Assembly: GCF_030385785.1 (NCBI RefSeq)
Contig: NZ_JAUEDK010000008.1
Coordinates: 62,001 to 126,000, forward strand
Direction: 5' to 3'
From: Crenobacter oryzisoli
Lineage (GTDB): Bacteria; Pseudomonadota; Gammaproteobacteria; Burkholderiales; Chromobacteriaceae
DNA: 64,000 nucleotides
Below are positions 8,709-16,646 of the stretch, piece by piece. The position numbers and the translations under genes were made by a program. How positions within the stretch are numbered: the first letter of the stretch is position 1; the number at the start of each line of letters is the position of its first letter. The notes beneath the pieces are model-generated. The model worked only from the letters and a program-made list of their open reading frames with translations, made no database searches and was not told the origin of the DNA.

Positions 8709-9347
8709 ATGGCTAGTGAAGTTATCCGTGATCCAAAAAGTGATCATCTACTCACCCCTCAGAATGCAGCTTTCATCATCATCGATTATCAGCCGGTGCA
8801 GGTGAACTCTATCGCCTCGATGGATCGGCAACTCTTGATCAACAACATCGTAGGCTCCTCCAAGGCCGCTGTCGTTTACGGGCTACCCATCATCCACTCC
8901 ACAGTCAATGTGAAGACCGGCTTGAATAAGCCTCCAATTCCACAACTCCAAAAAGTGCTCGGTCATTTGCCCACCTACGATCGCACGTCGATCAACTCCT
9001 GGGAGGATGTGGAGTTCAAGCAAGCGGTCGAGTCGACGGGGCGAAAGAAACTGATCATGACCGCCCTGTGGACCGAGGCATGCCTGACCTTTCCGGCACT
9101 GGACGCCCTCAACGAGGGCTATGAGGTGTATGTCGTGACTGATGCGGTGGGAGGCACCTCCGTAACCGCCCACGAGGCCGCGCTGCGTCGCATTGAGCAG
9201 GCCGGTGGCAAGATGATCAGTGTGGCGCAGCTGTTCTGCGAGCTGCAGCGCGACTGGGCCCGCAGCGAGACCGTGCCGTCCTTCATCAACTTGTTTATCG
9301 AAACGGGCGGGACGGCAGGCATCCAGTTCTCTTACGACAGGACGTAG
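8709..9347 (+). CDS. Isochorismatase-family cysteine hydrolase (YcaC-like)
   Basis: A 212-residue hydrolase of the isochorismatase superfamily, closest in pattern to YcaC-type proteins of unknown substrate. The catalytic aspartate is in AAFIIIDYQPVQV (near residue 24) and the nucleophilic cysteine in MTALWTEACLTFPALDA (near 123). The ATG at 8709 has a strong GGAGGAG box at 8696-8702. The frame is open upstream to 8613, but that part overlaps the palindrome region and looks non-coding. The upstream LysR gene may regulate it. The natural substrate cannot be told from sequence. Confidence 0.88.
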   Translation: MASEVIRDPKSDHLLTPQNAAFIIIDYQPVQVNSIASMDRQLLINNIVGSSKAAVVYGLPIIHSTVNVKTGLNKPPIPQLQKVLGHLPTYDRTSINSWEDVEFKQAVESTGRKKLIMTALWTEACLTFPALDALNEGYEVYVVTDAVGGTSVTAHEAALRRIEQAGGKMISVAQLFCELQRDWARSETVPSFINLFIETGGTAGIQFSYDRT

Positions 9348-9364
9348 CAGCCACCAATCTTCCA

Positions 9365-9386
9365 AGGGGCGATTTGAATCGCCCCT
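9365..9386 (+). terminator. Stem-loop terminator after the YcaC-like gene
   Basis: AGGGGCGATT (9365-9374) and AATCGCCCCT (9377-9386) form a tight 10-bp hairpin 17 bases after the stop codon, followed by CTAATCA. The T-run is weak. Confidence 0.6.
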
Positions 9387-9442
9387 CTAATCAGGGGAGT
9401 TCTCCCATCCACGTTTCAAATCAACACTAATAGCTCAAACTC

Positions 9443-9589
9443 TTAGAGCCTGTTCACGATCTCGCGAACGAAGGGGCAGCCAAGACGAAATGACACGAAA
9501 AAGCGGAATGTACATGGAGTACATGAGCGTGTTGAGCGTCATTTCAATGCAGGATCGCCCGAGTGCAGCAGATCGTGAACAGGTTCTAA
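9443..9589. mobile_element. MITE with 20-bp terminal repeats (TTAGARCCTGTTCACGATCT)
   Basis: A 147-bp non-coding element whose ends are TTAGAGCCTGTTCACGATCT and its inverted copy AGATCGTGAACAGGTTCTAA, 19 of 20 matching. The same end sequence is found at 14941-14960 next to the tail of an IS5-like transposase gene, so this is probably a non-autonomous derivative mobilised by that IS. Confidence 0.8.
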
Positions 9590-9743
9590 GACCCGTTTTC
9601 TCACCGAGGTTGGCCGATATTCGACCACCCTCGCGGGAACGAGGGTGCCAATCCATATCGAAAAGGCACAGACCAAAGCCGATGGATTCGCTCACTGCCT
9701 TCCGGCGCTCCGGCCCGGTTTGAGACACCATGAAACAAAGCCG

Positions 9744-9889
9744 GCCCAAAGGCCGTAATGCCGTTCACTTAAGGAAAAAGCACCGCCCACCAAGGTGGAA
9801 AAACGGTGCTTTTTTGTTACTTCCAAGCGTTCTTCGAAGCTAAAATCCGGACTGAACGGCTTAAGTGAACTGCATTAGCCCAAAGGCCG
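9744..9889. mobile_element. 122-bp MITE with perfect 12-bp target duplication, inserted in a terminator
   Basis: The element proper is 9756-9877. Its ends are TAATGCCGTTCACTTAAG and, inverted, CTTAAGTGAACTGCATTA (17 of 18 matching). It is flanked on both sides by GCCCAAAGGCCG (9744-9755 and 9878-9889). Removing the element and one repeat restores a perfect hairpin (AACAAAGCCGGCC-CAAA-GGCCGGCTTTGTT), evidently the former terminator of rcnA. A 10-13 bp duplication is typical of IS4-type elements; that assignment is inference. Confidence 0.8.
9775..9814. terminator. Bidirectional terminator-like hairpin carried by the MITE
   Basis: AAAAAGCACCG (9775-9785) pairs with CGGTGCTTTTT (9804-9814), giving a stem with a T-run in either direction. 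It lies inside the element that split the rcnA terminator and could replace its function. Confidence 0.55.
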
Positions 9890-9916
9890 GCTTTGTTGTC
9901 CGATGAGAATGCTGCT

Positions 9917-11092
9917 TCAAGCCGCAATATGAACCAGGCCTTGAATGCCCATGACCGCCCCTACCACCATCATCAGCACGCTGGACAGGTAAGGCATCTT
10001 GCGGGCGAGGTTGCCCAGATTACCGAAGCGCTGACTAACATGGCGCGTGCCCCACGCAGCGATGACACCAACACTGACCAGCGAGATCGCCAAACCGATA
10101 CTGAACGAGGCCACCATGGCAGCGCCGAGCGTAAAACGCTTCAAGTGCAAGCAGATCATCAGGATGGTGACCGAGGCGGGACACGGCATCAGGCCACCGG
10201 TCAGGCCGAACATCGCGATCTGCGGAGTAGTTACCTTCCGTCCAGCAAAACGGCGCTGAATATCCTCGGCGTGGGCCCGCTCGTGGGCATCCTGATACTC
10301 GCCGCTCGACTCGAATGCGTGCGAATGATCATGACCATGATGATGGCCGTGATCATGGTCATGATCGTGATGATGGAGACCGTGACCATGATGTCCATGG
10401 CCATGGCCGTCTTCGCTGAAGGTCACCTCAAAGCGGTGAGCATGGTCGCCATGGCCAATGCTGAGCAGCACCTCGAACTCATGAGGTTCCGGAATGACCT
10501 CCCGCGACTCCAGATACTCCCCCCTGGCATCCAGGGTGAAAGCCTGCCGCGTGCCGTCCGCACGGATCGTTTCCAGCTCGATCGTGTCATGTGACTTGAA
10601 CGGCGTGGGGTGCATGTGATGGTCGTAACCGTAGAGGCGGAAGCGCGGCGGGACACCTTCTTCAAAGACTTGCAGCTCGACCACGCCATGGCCGGTATTG
10701 ATGATCCGGCCGCCATGCGGGGCATGGGTTTGTGCCCGCGCCGCCAGATCATCCCAGCGGGTGCGCATGAACATCCAGACGGCGACCCCGATCACGACCG
10801 CCCCGGACAGCAGCATGAAATAGGGCTCGGCCTGTTCAGCAATGAACTGATTGCCGAACTTCAAGGCAATGGCCGCCAAGGCCCAGACAATCAGCGAATG
10901 GGACAGTGCGGCACAAAGCCCGAGCAAGATGGCCTGGCCGATGGTGCCGCGAATGGCAATGATGAACGAAGCCATCATGGTCTTGGAGTGGCCAGGCTCG
11001 AGACCATGTAGCGCCCCGAGCAAGATGGCGGAGGGAATGAACAGCCACAGGTTGGTCGATCCCTGCTGGATCAAGTCGGCAATGGGCGGCAT
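9917..11092 (-). CDS. rcnA: Nickel/cobalt efflux protein RcnA
   Basis: A 391-residue inner-membrane exporter of the NiCoT/RcnA family. The N-terminal membrane part carries the family word LLGALHGLEPGHSKTM (residues 21-36). A hydrophilic insert follows; near residues 241-275 it is densely histidine-rich (repeated DHDHDHGHHHGHDHSH-like runs) and is expected to bind Ni/Co. The C-terminal membrane part has GGLMPCPASVTILM. It is longer than the enterobacterial protein because of the extended loop. The start at 11092 (MPPIADLIQQG) was preferred to an upstream ATG that would reach into the operator region. rcnR is divergent. The former terminator is split by a MITE. Confidence 0.93.
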   Translation of the reverse strand: MPPIADLIQQGSTNLWLFIPSAILLGALHGLEPGHSKTMMASFIIAIRGTIGQAILLGLCAALSHSLIVWALAAIALKFGNQFIAEQAEPYFMLLSGAVVIGVAVWMFMRTRWDDLAARAQTHAPHGGRIINTGHGVVELQVFEEGVPPRFRLYGYDHHMHPTPFKSHDTIELETIRADGTRQAFTLDARGEYLESREVIPEPHEFEVLLSIGHGDHAHRFEVTFSEDGHGHGHHGHGLHHHDHDHDHGHHHGHDHSHAFESSGEYQDAHERAHAEDIQRRFAGRKVTTPQIAMFGLTGGLMPCPASVTILMICLHLKRFTLGAAMVASFSIGLAISLVSVGVIAAWGTRHVSQRFGNLGNLARKMPYLSSVLMMVVGAVMGIQGLVHIAA

Positions 11093-11152
11093 GAAGCACC
11101 TTCGATAGAATGAGTAAGAGCACTCGGGCAACGTTGCATTGCCACGATCAGA

Positions 11153-11173
11153 TATACTATACCCCACTATACT
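11153..11173. promoter_or_regulatory. Candidate RcnR operator in the rcnA-rcnR divergent promoter
   Basis: ATACTATACCCCACTATACT is a C-run flanked by near-symmetrical ACTAT words, resembling the CCCC-centred operators of the RcnR/CsoR family. It lies between the divergent rcnA and rcnR starts. Assignment is by position and pattern only. Confidence 0.5.
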
Positions 11174-11199
11174 AGCTAAGTGTCACTCAGGAAAAGCAC

Positions 11200-11475
11200 A
11201 TGGCGCATACCGTCAAAGGCAAGAGACAGCTACTTACTCGGATTCGCCGCATCAAGGGGCAGGCAGAGGGACTGGAAAGGGCCCTGGAAGCAGAGACCGA
11301 CTGTGCGGCCATCCTGCAACAGATCGCCGCGATACGTGGCGCGGTCAATGGGCTGATGGCCGAGGTGTTGGAAGGCCACCTGCGCGAACATCTGGGGCCG
11401 GACGTCATCGACCCGAAACAGCGCAGTGACGATCTGGAGCAGATCGCAGGCATCCTGCGCTCCTACTTGAAATGA
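11200..11475 (+). CDS. rcnR: Ni/Co-responsive repressor RcnR
   Basis: A 91-residue all-helical metal-sensing repressor of the CsoR/RcnR family. It has the RcnR metal ligands in the expected places: His3, Cys35, His60 and His64. The core QQIAAIRGAVNGLMAEVLEG (residues 40-59) closely follows the E. coli protein as I recall it. It should bind the divergent promoter and release it when Ni(II) or Co(II) is bound. A DMT-type transporter with a His-rich tail follows 48 bases downstream and is likely under the same control. Confidence 0.93.
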   Translation: MAHTVKGKRQLLTRIRRIKGQAEGLERALEAETDCAAILQQIAAIRGAVNGLMAEVLEGHLREHLGPDVIDPKQRSDDLEQIAGILRSYLK

Positions 11476-11523
11476 ACCGCGACAGGCCACGGGATCACTT
11501 GTAGCACGCACCGGAAAAAGGCA

Positions 11524-12573
11524 ATGAACTGGAAAGAAGGACTCCGCCACACCGGCGTTCCGGCGGCGTTGGGCGCGGCCCTCCTCTTCGGAGGGGGTAC
11601 ACCACTCGCCAAGCTGCTGCTCCACACGGTCAGCCCCTGGCTGTTGGCAGGCCTGCTCTATCTGGGCTCCGGGATCGGCCTCACGCTGTACCGCTTCCTG
11701 AGTCGGGCCGAAGGGGTTCGCCTTCTGCATCATGAAGCACCGTGGTTTGCCGGCGCCATCCTCTCCGGGGGAATCGTCGGCCCGGTCTTGCTGATGCTCG
11801 GCCTGACCAGCATGCCGGCTTCCGGTGCCTCGCTGCTGCTCAACGCCGAGGGGGTGTTTACCGCCTTACTTGCCTGGTTCGCGTTCAAGGAAAACTTCGA
11901 TCGCCGCATCGCGGCGGGCATGCTGGCCATTGTCGCAGGCGCCATGGTCCTGAGTTGGCCTGGAGAGGCCCGCTTCGCCGGCTTGTGGCCTGCGCTGGCG
12001 GTGCTGGGGGCCTGCTTCGCCTGGGGCATCGACAACAATCTGACCCGAAAGGTATCGCTGACCGATGCGACCTGGATCGCGTCGGTCAAAGGGCTGGTAG
12101 CCGGTTCGGTCAATCTGCTCTTGGCCATCCTCTTGGGCGCCTCGCTGCCTCCGTTAGCCAACCTGGCAGGGGCGATGGTGGTGGGCTTCCTCGCCTATGG
12201 GGTCAGTCTGGCCTTGTTTGTGGTGGCCTTGCGCCACCTCGGGACCGCCCGGACCGGCGCCTACTTCTCCGTCGCGCCCTTCTTCGGGGCGATGCTGGCC
12301 CTGACGATGGGAGAGCCGATCACGCTGCCACTGCTAATCGCCGGTGGGTTGATGGCGATCGGCATCTGGCTACACCTGACCGAGCGCCACGAACACGAGC
12401 ATACGCACGAAGCGATGGAGCACGAACACGAACACTTCCATGACGAACACCACCAGCATGAGCACGGCTACCCCGTCGAGCCGGGCACCAAACACAGCCA
12501 CCGGCATCGACATGATGTGTTGACGCATACCCATGCCCATTTCCCGGATGCGCATCATCGCCACAAGCATTGA
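11524..12573 (+). CDS. EamA/DMT-family transporter with histidine-rich C-terminal tail
   Basis: A 349-residue membrane protein with about ten hydrophobic segments in two EamA repeats (about residues 10-145 and 155-288), as in the drug/metabolite transporter superfamily. The last ~60 residues are cytoplasm- or periplasm-exposed and extremely rich in His with Glu/Asp (EHEHTHEAMEHEHEHFHDEH and HSHRHRH segments), a feature of metal transporters rather than of metabolite exporters. It lies directly after rcnR, so a nickel/cobalt (or zinc) role is likely. The ATG follows GGAAAAAGGCA. The transported substrate is inferred from context. Confidence 0.88.
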   Translation: MNWKEGLRHTGVPAALGAALLFGGGTPLAKLLLHTVSPWLLAGLLYLGSGIGLTLYRFLSRAEGVRLLHHEAPWFAGAILSGGIVGPVLLMLGLTSMPASGASLLLNAEGVFTALLAWFAFKENFDRRIAAGMLAIVAGAMVLSWPGEARFAGLWPALAVLGACFAWGIDNNLTRKVSLTDATWIASVKGLVAGSVNLLLAILLGASLPPLANLAGAMVVGFLAYGVSLALFVVALRHLGTARTGAYFSVAPFFGAMLALTMGEPITLPLLIAGGLMAIGIWLHLTERHEHEHTHEAMEHEHEHFHDEHHQHEHGYPVEPGTKHSHRHRHDVLTHTHAHFPDAHHRHKH

Positions 12574-12783
12574 TGGCGCGATGCCCGGAGCCATCAGCTG
12601 GCACTGACCAGCCCTCCCAGTATATTGGCGGCATTAAGAATGGGAGTAATTCAAATTCCCATCTGCAAGCAGCATACGCCTCCTTAACCTTGTAATTAAA
12701 AACCAACTAATACGAATAATTATTAATAAAATTCTTGTTTGGCATTGCATGAAAAGCAGCCAGTAATGACGAGGCTTGAGGCG

Positions 12784-12799
12784 TTAAGGTTGGATTAAG
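12784..12799 (+). promoter_or_regulatory. TTAAG-N6-TTAAG box upstream of cytochrome b562/b561
   Basis: Two direct TTAAG words 11 bases apart (12784-12788, 12795-12799) match the spacing of PmrA/QseB-type OmpR-family sites. A plausible -10 (TCTATC near 12808) follows, about 45 bases before the b562 start. A matching box lies upstream of the second cytochrome module at 18360-18375. Confidence 0.5.
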
Positions 12800-12844
12800 C
12801 TTGGGCATCTATCCTCAGCCAAACTCAACAAGTGGGAGGTATCC

Positions 12845-13234
12845 ATGGTCGCTCTTCATCGTACTCGTAACCGCCAATTCAAAGCTCTCGCCGCCACGGC
12901 AGCCCTGGTACTGTTATCCTTGTCCCCAATGGCTGGGGCTGGCGAAATTAAAAATCTGATGAAAGACATGAAGGTTTCGGTGCGCGGTGCAATGGCCAGC
13001 AACTCAATGCCGGAGTTCTCCAAATATTTCGCCAGACTGCAGAATGACGTGCAACAGGCCAGCAAGCAACAATATCGCAGCGACCCCGCCACTTATCATG
13101 AAGGGATGCAGCAGCTGCAGAAAGAGCTCGTCGTCGTAGAGCAGGCCGTCAAAACCAACAATTTGCAGGCAGCCAAAGACGCCCTGCAAAAAACCAATCA
13201 AACCAAGAAACATTATCACGACTTACTGAACTGA
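12845..13234 (+). CDS. Periplasmic cytochrome b562 family protein
   Basis: A 129-residue protein with a signal peptide (charged start, hydrophobic LAATAALVLLSLSPMAGA, cleavage near residue 32), followed by a four-helix bundle of the cytochrome b562 type. The expected haem ligands can be placed: a Met in the first helix (EIKNLMKDMK) and a His near the C-terminus (KKHYHDLLN), like the RNAYHQKYR end of the E. coli protein. It likely shuttles electrons in the periplasm. A GGGAGG box precedes the ATG. The b561 gene follows 41 bases downstream, so the two should form a redox pair. GC is lower than in the flanking core. Confidence 0.82.
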   Translation: MVALHRTRNRQFKALAATAALVLLSLSPMAGAGEIKNLMKDMKVSVRGAMASNSMPEFSKYFARLQNDVQQASKQQYRSDPATYHEGMQQLQKELVVVEQAVKTNNLQAAKDALQKTNQTKKHYHDLLN

Positions 13235-13275
13235 TTTCAAAAGAGGAACCCTGCTAAATCCAAAAGGATAACGAA

Positions 13276-13818
13276 ATGAAAAACGCCAAGCGCTACCCCT
13301 TATCAGTATGCCTAATTCACTGGATAGTCGCCATTGTTATCGTTGGCAATTTGGTAATTGGCTGGATGCTGGATGACAACATGGACCTTATGGACCTGCA
13401 TAAATCCATTGGCGTCCTCGTTTTGGCTTTAGCAGGCGTTCGCCTCATTAATATTTTCAGGAAAAAGAAAAAGCTGCCGCCTTCTGTCAACCCTAAAGGG
13501 TCGCTGCAGTACACGGCTGAAAAAACCGTTCATGGGCTGCTTTACCTCTGCATGCTTTCCATCCCGTTGCTTGGATGGTTAAAAACCAACGCTGCAGGTC
13601 ATGCAGTTCATTTCTTTAGCCTCTACTCACTACCCGTCCTGATTGATAAAAACCGGGCGCTGTCACACTTACTGGGTGATCTGCACTCGGGTGCAGCGCT
13701 TATCCTGGCTGCTATCTTGGGCCTGCATGTATTAGGCGCCTTGGTTCATATGGTAGGTAAATCAGAGAATGTGTTACTTAGGATAATGCCTTTCAAAACC
13801 CGTAGCACTTTGTCCTAA
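13276..13818 (+). CDS. Cytochrome b561 family membrane protein
   Basis: A 180-residue membrane protein of the bacterial b561 family with four helices (about residues 11-31, 39-57, 85-104, 136-160). Histidines in the helices suit dihaem b binding: LIHWIVA, DLHKSIG, TVHGLLYL and DLHSG/LHVLG. It would pass electrons between the quinone pool and a periplasmic partner, here most simply the cytochrome b562 encoded just upstream. AGGATA precedes the ATG. A stem-loop follows at 13838-13862. Base composition is AT-richer than the nar and flagellar regions. Confidence 0.88.
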   Translation: MKNAKRYPLSVCLIHWIVAIVIVGNLVIGWMLDDNMDLMDLHKSIGVLVLALAGVRLINIFRKKKKLPPSVNPKGSLQYTAEKTVHGLLYLCMLSIPLLGWLKTNAAGHAVHFFSLYSLPVLIDKNRALSHLLGDLHSGAALILAAILGLHVLGALVHMVGKSENVLLRIMPFKTRSTLS

Positions 13819-13837
13819 ATTTATTAAATAACCAGAT

Positions 13838-13862
13838 CATGGCCAGCCCCCTGCTGGCCATG
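13838..13862 (+). terminator. Stem-loop after the b562/b561 pair
   Basis: CATGGCCAGC (13838-13847) and GCTGGCCATG (13853-13862) form a perfect 10-bp stem with a 5-base loop 20 bases past the b561 stop. No T-run is evident. Confidence 0.5.
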
Positions 13863-14041
13863 GTAATAACTATCGGCGCTGTTTTATAAATCCTGTGGAG
13901 CAGCTGCACCGCGGGATAAAGGGGAGTTCCAAGGGGAAAGGGATTATTCCACGCTAGCCATAGCCAAGGGGCGATAGTACGTTTAGTGTAAAGAGGGATT
14001 TTCTCTTATAAAATCAGCATGAGCGACAAGGTGTAAACAAG

Positions 14042-14944
14042 ATGAACGCTGCTGAGATGTTCGATGAAAGCGATGACAATCTAGATCGGCAACAGGCCGC
14101 CCGCCGAAGTACTTGGGTAAGCGTGGTGGTCAACCTGCTTTTGACTCTGCTGCAGGTCGCCGCAGGCCTGATCTCCGGCTCTCAGGGCCTCGTGGCAGAC
14201 GGCATCCATTCGCTGTCGGACCTGATGGCCGATTTCGTGGTGCTGCTGGCCAGCCACCACAGCAGGAAGGAGCCGGATGCTGACCACCATTATGGCCATC
14301 ACCGTTATGAGAACGCCGCCTCTCTGGTGCTTGGCGTCTTATTGCTGGTGGTAGGTATAGGGATGCTTGGCAACGCCATCAGCAAGATCGAACAGCCTTC
14401 CTCACAACCGGTACAGTTAGCTGCCTTGTGGGTGGCACTAGGTGCACTGCTGGCCAAGGAGCTGCTCTTTCGCTACATGCTGGCCATCGCCAAGCGAGTA
14501 CGCTCAAGCATGCTGATCGCCAACGCTTGGCATGCCCGCTCGGACGCAGCGTCTTCGCTGATCGTTGCGGTCGGCATTGTCGGCAACCTGTTGGGCTACC
14601 ATCTGCTGGACCCAGTCGCCGCACTGGTAGTCGGCCTCATGGTGACGAAAATGGGATGGAGCTTTGCTTGGGATGCATTGCATGATCTGATGGATCGTTC
14701 CGCAGACGAAGAGAGCGTAGCCGCCATCCATACGGCTCTGATCGGCACGCCGGGTGTGATGGGCGTACATGACCTGAAGACGCGCAAGGTTGGCGACTTG
14801 ATCCTTGTGGATGTGCATCTCGAAGTGGATGCCGATAGGTCCGTTGAGCAGGGGCATGACATCGCATTGGAAGCACGCCGCCGCGCGATGGAGGACCGCA
14901 CCGTGCTGAACGTGATGACCCATGTCGACCCATACAGAGCTTAG
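14042..14944 (+). CDS. Cation diffusion facilitator (FieF-like divalent metal/proton antiporter)
   Basis: A 300-residue CDF transporter. Six transmembrane helices occupy about residues 20-205, and a cytoplasmic dimerisation domain runs to the end. The transport-site motifs are present: DGIHSLSDLMAD in helix 2 (near 58-69) and HARSDAASS in helix 5 (near 162-170), along with HHYGHHRYENAA in the loop. FieF-type CDFs export Zn, Fe(II), Co, Ni or Cd. Its place near rcnA and the P1B-5 ATPase supports Fe/Co/Ni/Zn. The final stop codon is supplied by the end of an IS5-like remnant starting at 14941, so the last residues may be altered. Confidence 0.92.
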   Translation: MNAAEMFDESDDNLDRQQAARRSTWVSVVVNLLLTLLQVAAGLISGSQGLVADGIHSLSDLMADFVVLLASHHSRKEPDADHHYGHHRYENAASLVLGVLLLVVGIGMLGNAISKIEQPSSQPVQLAALWVALGALLAKELLFRYMLAIAKRVRSSMLIANAWHARSDAASSLIVAVGIVGNLLGYHLLDPVAALVVGLMVTKMGWSFAWDALHDLMDRSADEESVAAIHTALIGTPGVMGVHDLKTRKVGDLILVDVHLEVDADRSVEQGHDIALEARRRAMEDRTVLNVMTHVDPYRA

Positions 14945-15048
14945 AGCCTGTTCACGATCTCCTGAGCAGCAGAACCAAAAAGGTCAGATGGACGAACTGC
15001 AAGCTGGTATTGAGTTTGCGCTCGCAGTTCTTTCACAGACTTCTGAGC
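14941..15048 (-). pseudogene. IS5-like transposase 3' end with terminal repeat (relic)
   Basis: TTAGAGCCTGTTCACGATCT at 14941 equals the terminal repeat of the MITE at 9443. Reading inward on the minus strand gives KNCERKLNTSLQFVHLTF and then LVLLLRRS before a stop, which I recognise as the C-terminus of an IS5-type transposase. A TGA replaces an expected Trp codon just before KNC, so the copy is dead. Only this end remains; sequence beyond about 15050 is unrelated. Confidence 0.75.
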
Positions 15049-15179
15049 ACCTCGCCCCCCCCGTTTTCAGCAAAAAATGCTTCGTAAATGATTGATTTTT
15101 TATTCCGAGTTTGTGAAGAATAGGATTTTTCTAGGAACCACATATTCTAACGCGGATAAAACTGCATATTAGAAACAAA

Positions 15180-15204
15180 AAATGCCCCACGTTGTGGGGC
15201 ATTT
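15180..15204 (-). terminator. Intrinsic terminator of the acyltransferase gene
   Basis: AAATGCCCCAC (15180-15190) and GTGGGGCATTT (15194-15204) form an 11-bp stem with a 3-base loop. On the minus strand it is followed by TTTTTGTTT, a proper T-run, 28 bases beyond the acyltransferase stop. Confidence 0.8.
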
Positions 15205-15231
15205 CTCATTACGAATTTATGCGCGGATCAA

Positions 15232-16344
15232 TCACACGCTGTTTGTAATAGGGTTGAGAGTTTTTTCAGCACTAGGACGAGCTTTGCAAAGCAATTTTGA
15301 CCGCAACCAAACCGACAGCTTTTGTTCGACGTATTTGTGGGTAAGCATTGAAACCAGCACTGAGATGGCAATTGCCACAATTAATAAAGTCCACCCAGAA
15401 AGCTCGCTCTCTAGGCCAGCTCGGCTAATAATCTTTGAAATGAAATTATGAACCTTCTCGTGCATGAGGTAGAGTGAATATGAAATAGTACCAAGATAAA
15501 TAAGGAATTTCGGCCAACGAATAGATACTTGCTGTTCAAACATAACAAGCGTCAGGACTAATGCCGCATTGATAAGGCCCCATCCGGTGAGATCATGCCC
15601 GCTGTGACGGCCAGAAAAATAGTTACCCACAAAATAAGGAAGAAGTACACACAGAATAGCGCCCCAAAACCAAGCCTCTAGCTTGGGCTGAGCACGGTGA
15701 ATCAACCCAATCACAACCCCAGTTGCAAACTGCAGCAGAATCGGATTAGTGATCATTTTTAAGTACACATTACCGAATGGATAGCCAGCTGCCGTGCTCA
15801 AGCCATTCCAACCAAAAAATAGTGAAGGTGCTAACGAGAGCATAGCAATGCTTGACAACAGCACATACCATTTCCAGCGGCCACAAAGCATGATGCATAG
15901 CGATGTCAGCAAATAGAAAAATATTTCATAATTCAAAGTCCAGCCTACAATTATTCTTGCATATCCATAAGATGGGCCTACAGCCGATCCATCGAGCGGA
16001 ATAAACAGCATCGAGCGCCCTGTTTCATACAGCGTATCAAGAGAGGAGCCGGCAGCACCCAAAGTAACCAAGTAGTAAAGGGGTATTACTCGGCAGACAC
16101 GCTTAATAATAAATTCGACACCACTGGTTAGACCTTCAGCCTGGTCGTCCGTTATATACACAACGATAAAACCGCTGATCGTAAAAAACAAGGTGACACC
16201 GATAGAACCATAAATAAACAGATAATCTGCCACAGTTTGGTTAGCCGATCCTGGAATTGTTCGAAAATGGAACAATACAACAAGGATTGCTGCCAATCCT
16301 CTTAGGGCCTGAATGGATTGAATGGTTTGTTTTTCTTGGTTCAT
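15232..16344 (-). CDS. Acyltransferase 3 family membrane protein (OafA/NodX-like)
   Basis: A 370-residue integral membrane O-acyltransferase. It opens with QSIQALRGLAAILVVLFHFR, containing the family's catalytic His in the first helix, followed by about ten hydrophobic helices and the conserved SYSLYLMHEKVHNF region near residue 297. Such enzymes acetylate surface polysaccharides, LPS O-antigen, peptidoglycan or exported small molecules. No glycan genes lie nearby. Its base composition is clearly AT-rich (unlike the GC-rich flanks), and it lies between two IS5-like transposase fragments; both suggest acquisition by transfer. Confidence 0.9.
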   Translation of the reverse strand: MNQEKQTIQSIQALRGLAAILVVLFHFRTIPGSANQTVADYLFIYGSIGVTLFFTISGFIVVYITDDQAEGLTSGVEFIIKRVCRVIPLYYLVTLGAAGSSLDTLYETGRSMLFIPLDGSAVGPSYGYARIIVGWTLNYEIFFYLLTSLCIMLCGRWKWYVLLSSIAMLSLAPSLFFGWNGLSTAAGYPFGNVYLKMITNPILLQFATGVVIGLIHRAQPKLEAWFWGAILCVLLPYFVGNYFSGRHSGHDLTGWGLINAALVLTLVMFEQQVSIRWPKFLIYLGTISYSLYLMHEKVHNFISKIISRAGLESELSGWTLLIVAIAISVLVSMLTHKYVEQKLSVWLRSKLLCKARPSAEKTLNPITNSV

Positions 16345-16646
16345 TTTTATTCCGTACGCTCTTTATTGAATATACCTATTGAAAATAGTTTTGATAACTA
16401 TTTGGCATTATACAGGAAACGGACGGCATGGCATTCACTCTTGATCCGGCCGTCTAAAGTTTGAATTTTGCGATCAGCTACGGTCTACACGATATGGATC
16501 TACACGCCCACAGCGCAATTATTGAAAGCTTTCTTGGTGCAGGAAGGTGGATTCTGCTTTCATAAACAAAACCTTTGTGCAACCACGAACGGGTTGACGT
16601 GGTTGCCCGCTCTCTCATTCGTCAACCCAGCAAAGGACAGCGAACC
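16345..16646. other. AT-rich intergenic gap with one stem-loop
   Basis: No coding sequence is evident in this 302-base gap. It holds the divergent promoters of the acyltransferase and the glycine-rich protein gene, and a hairpin with arms GCAACCACG (16579-16587) and CGTGGTTGC (16598-16606). Confidence 0.5.
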
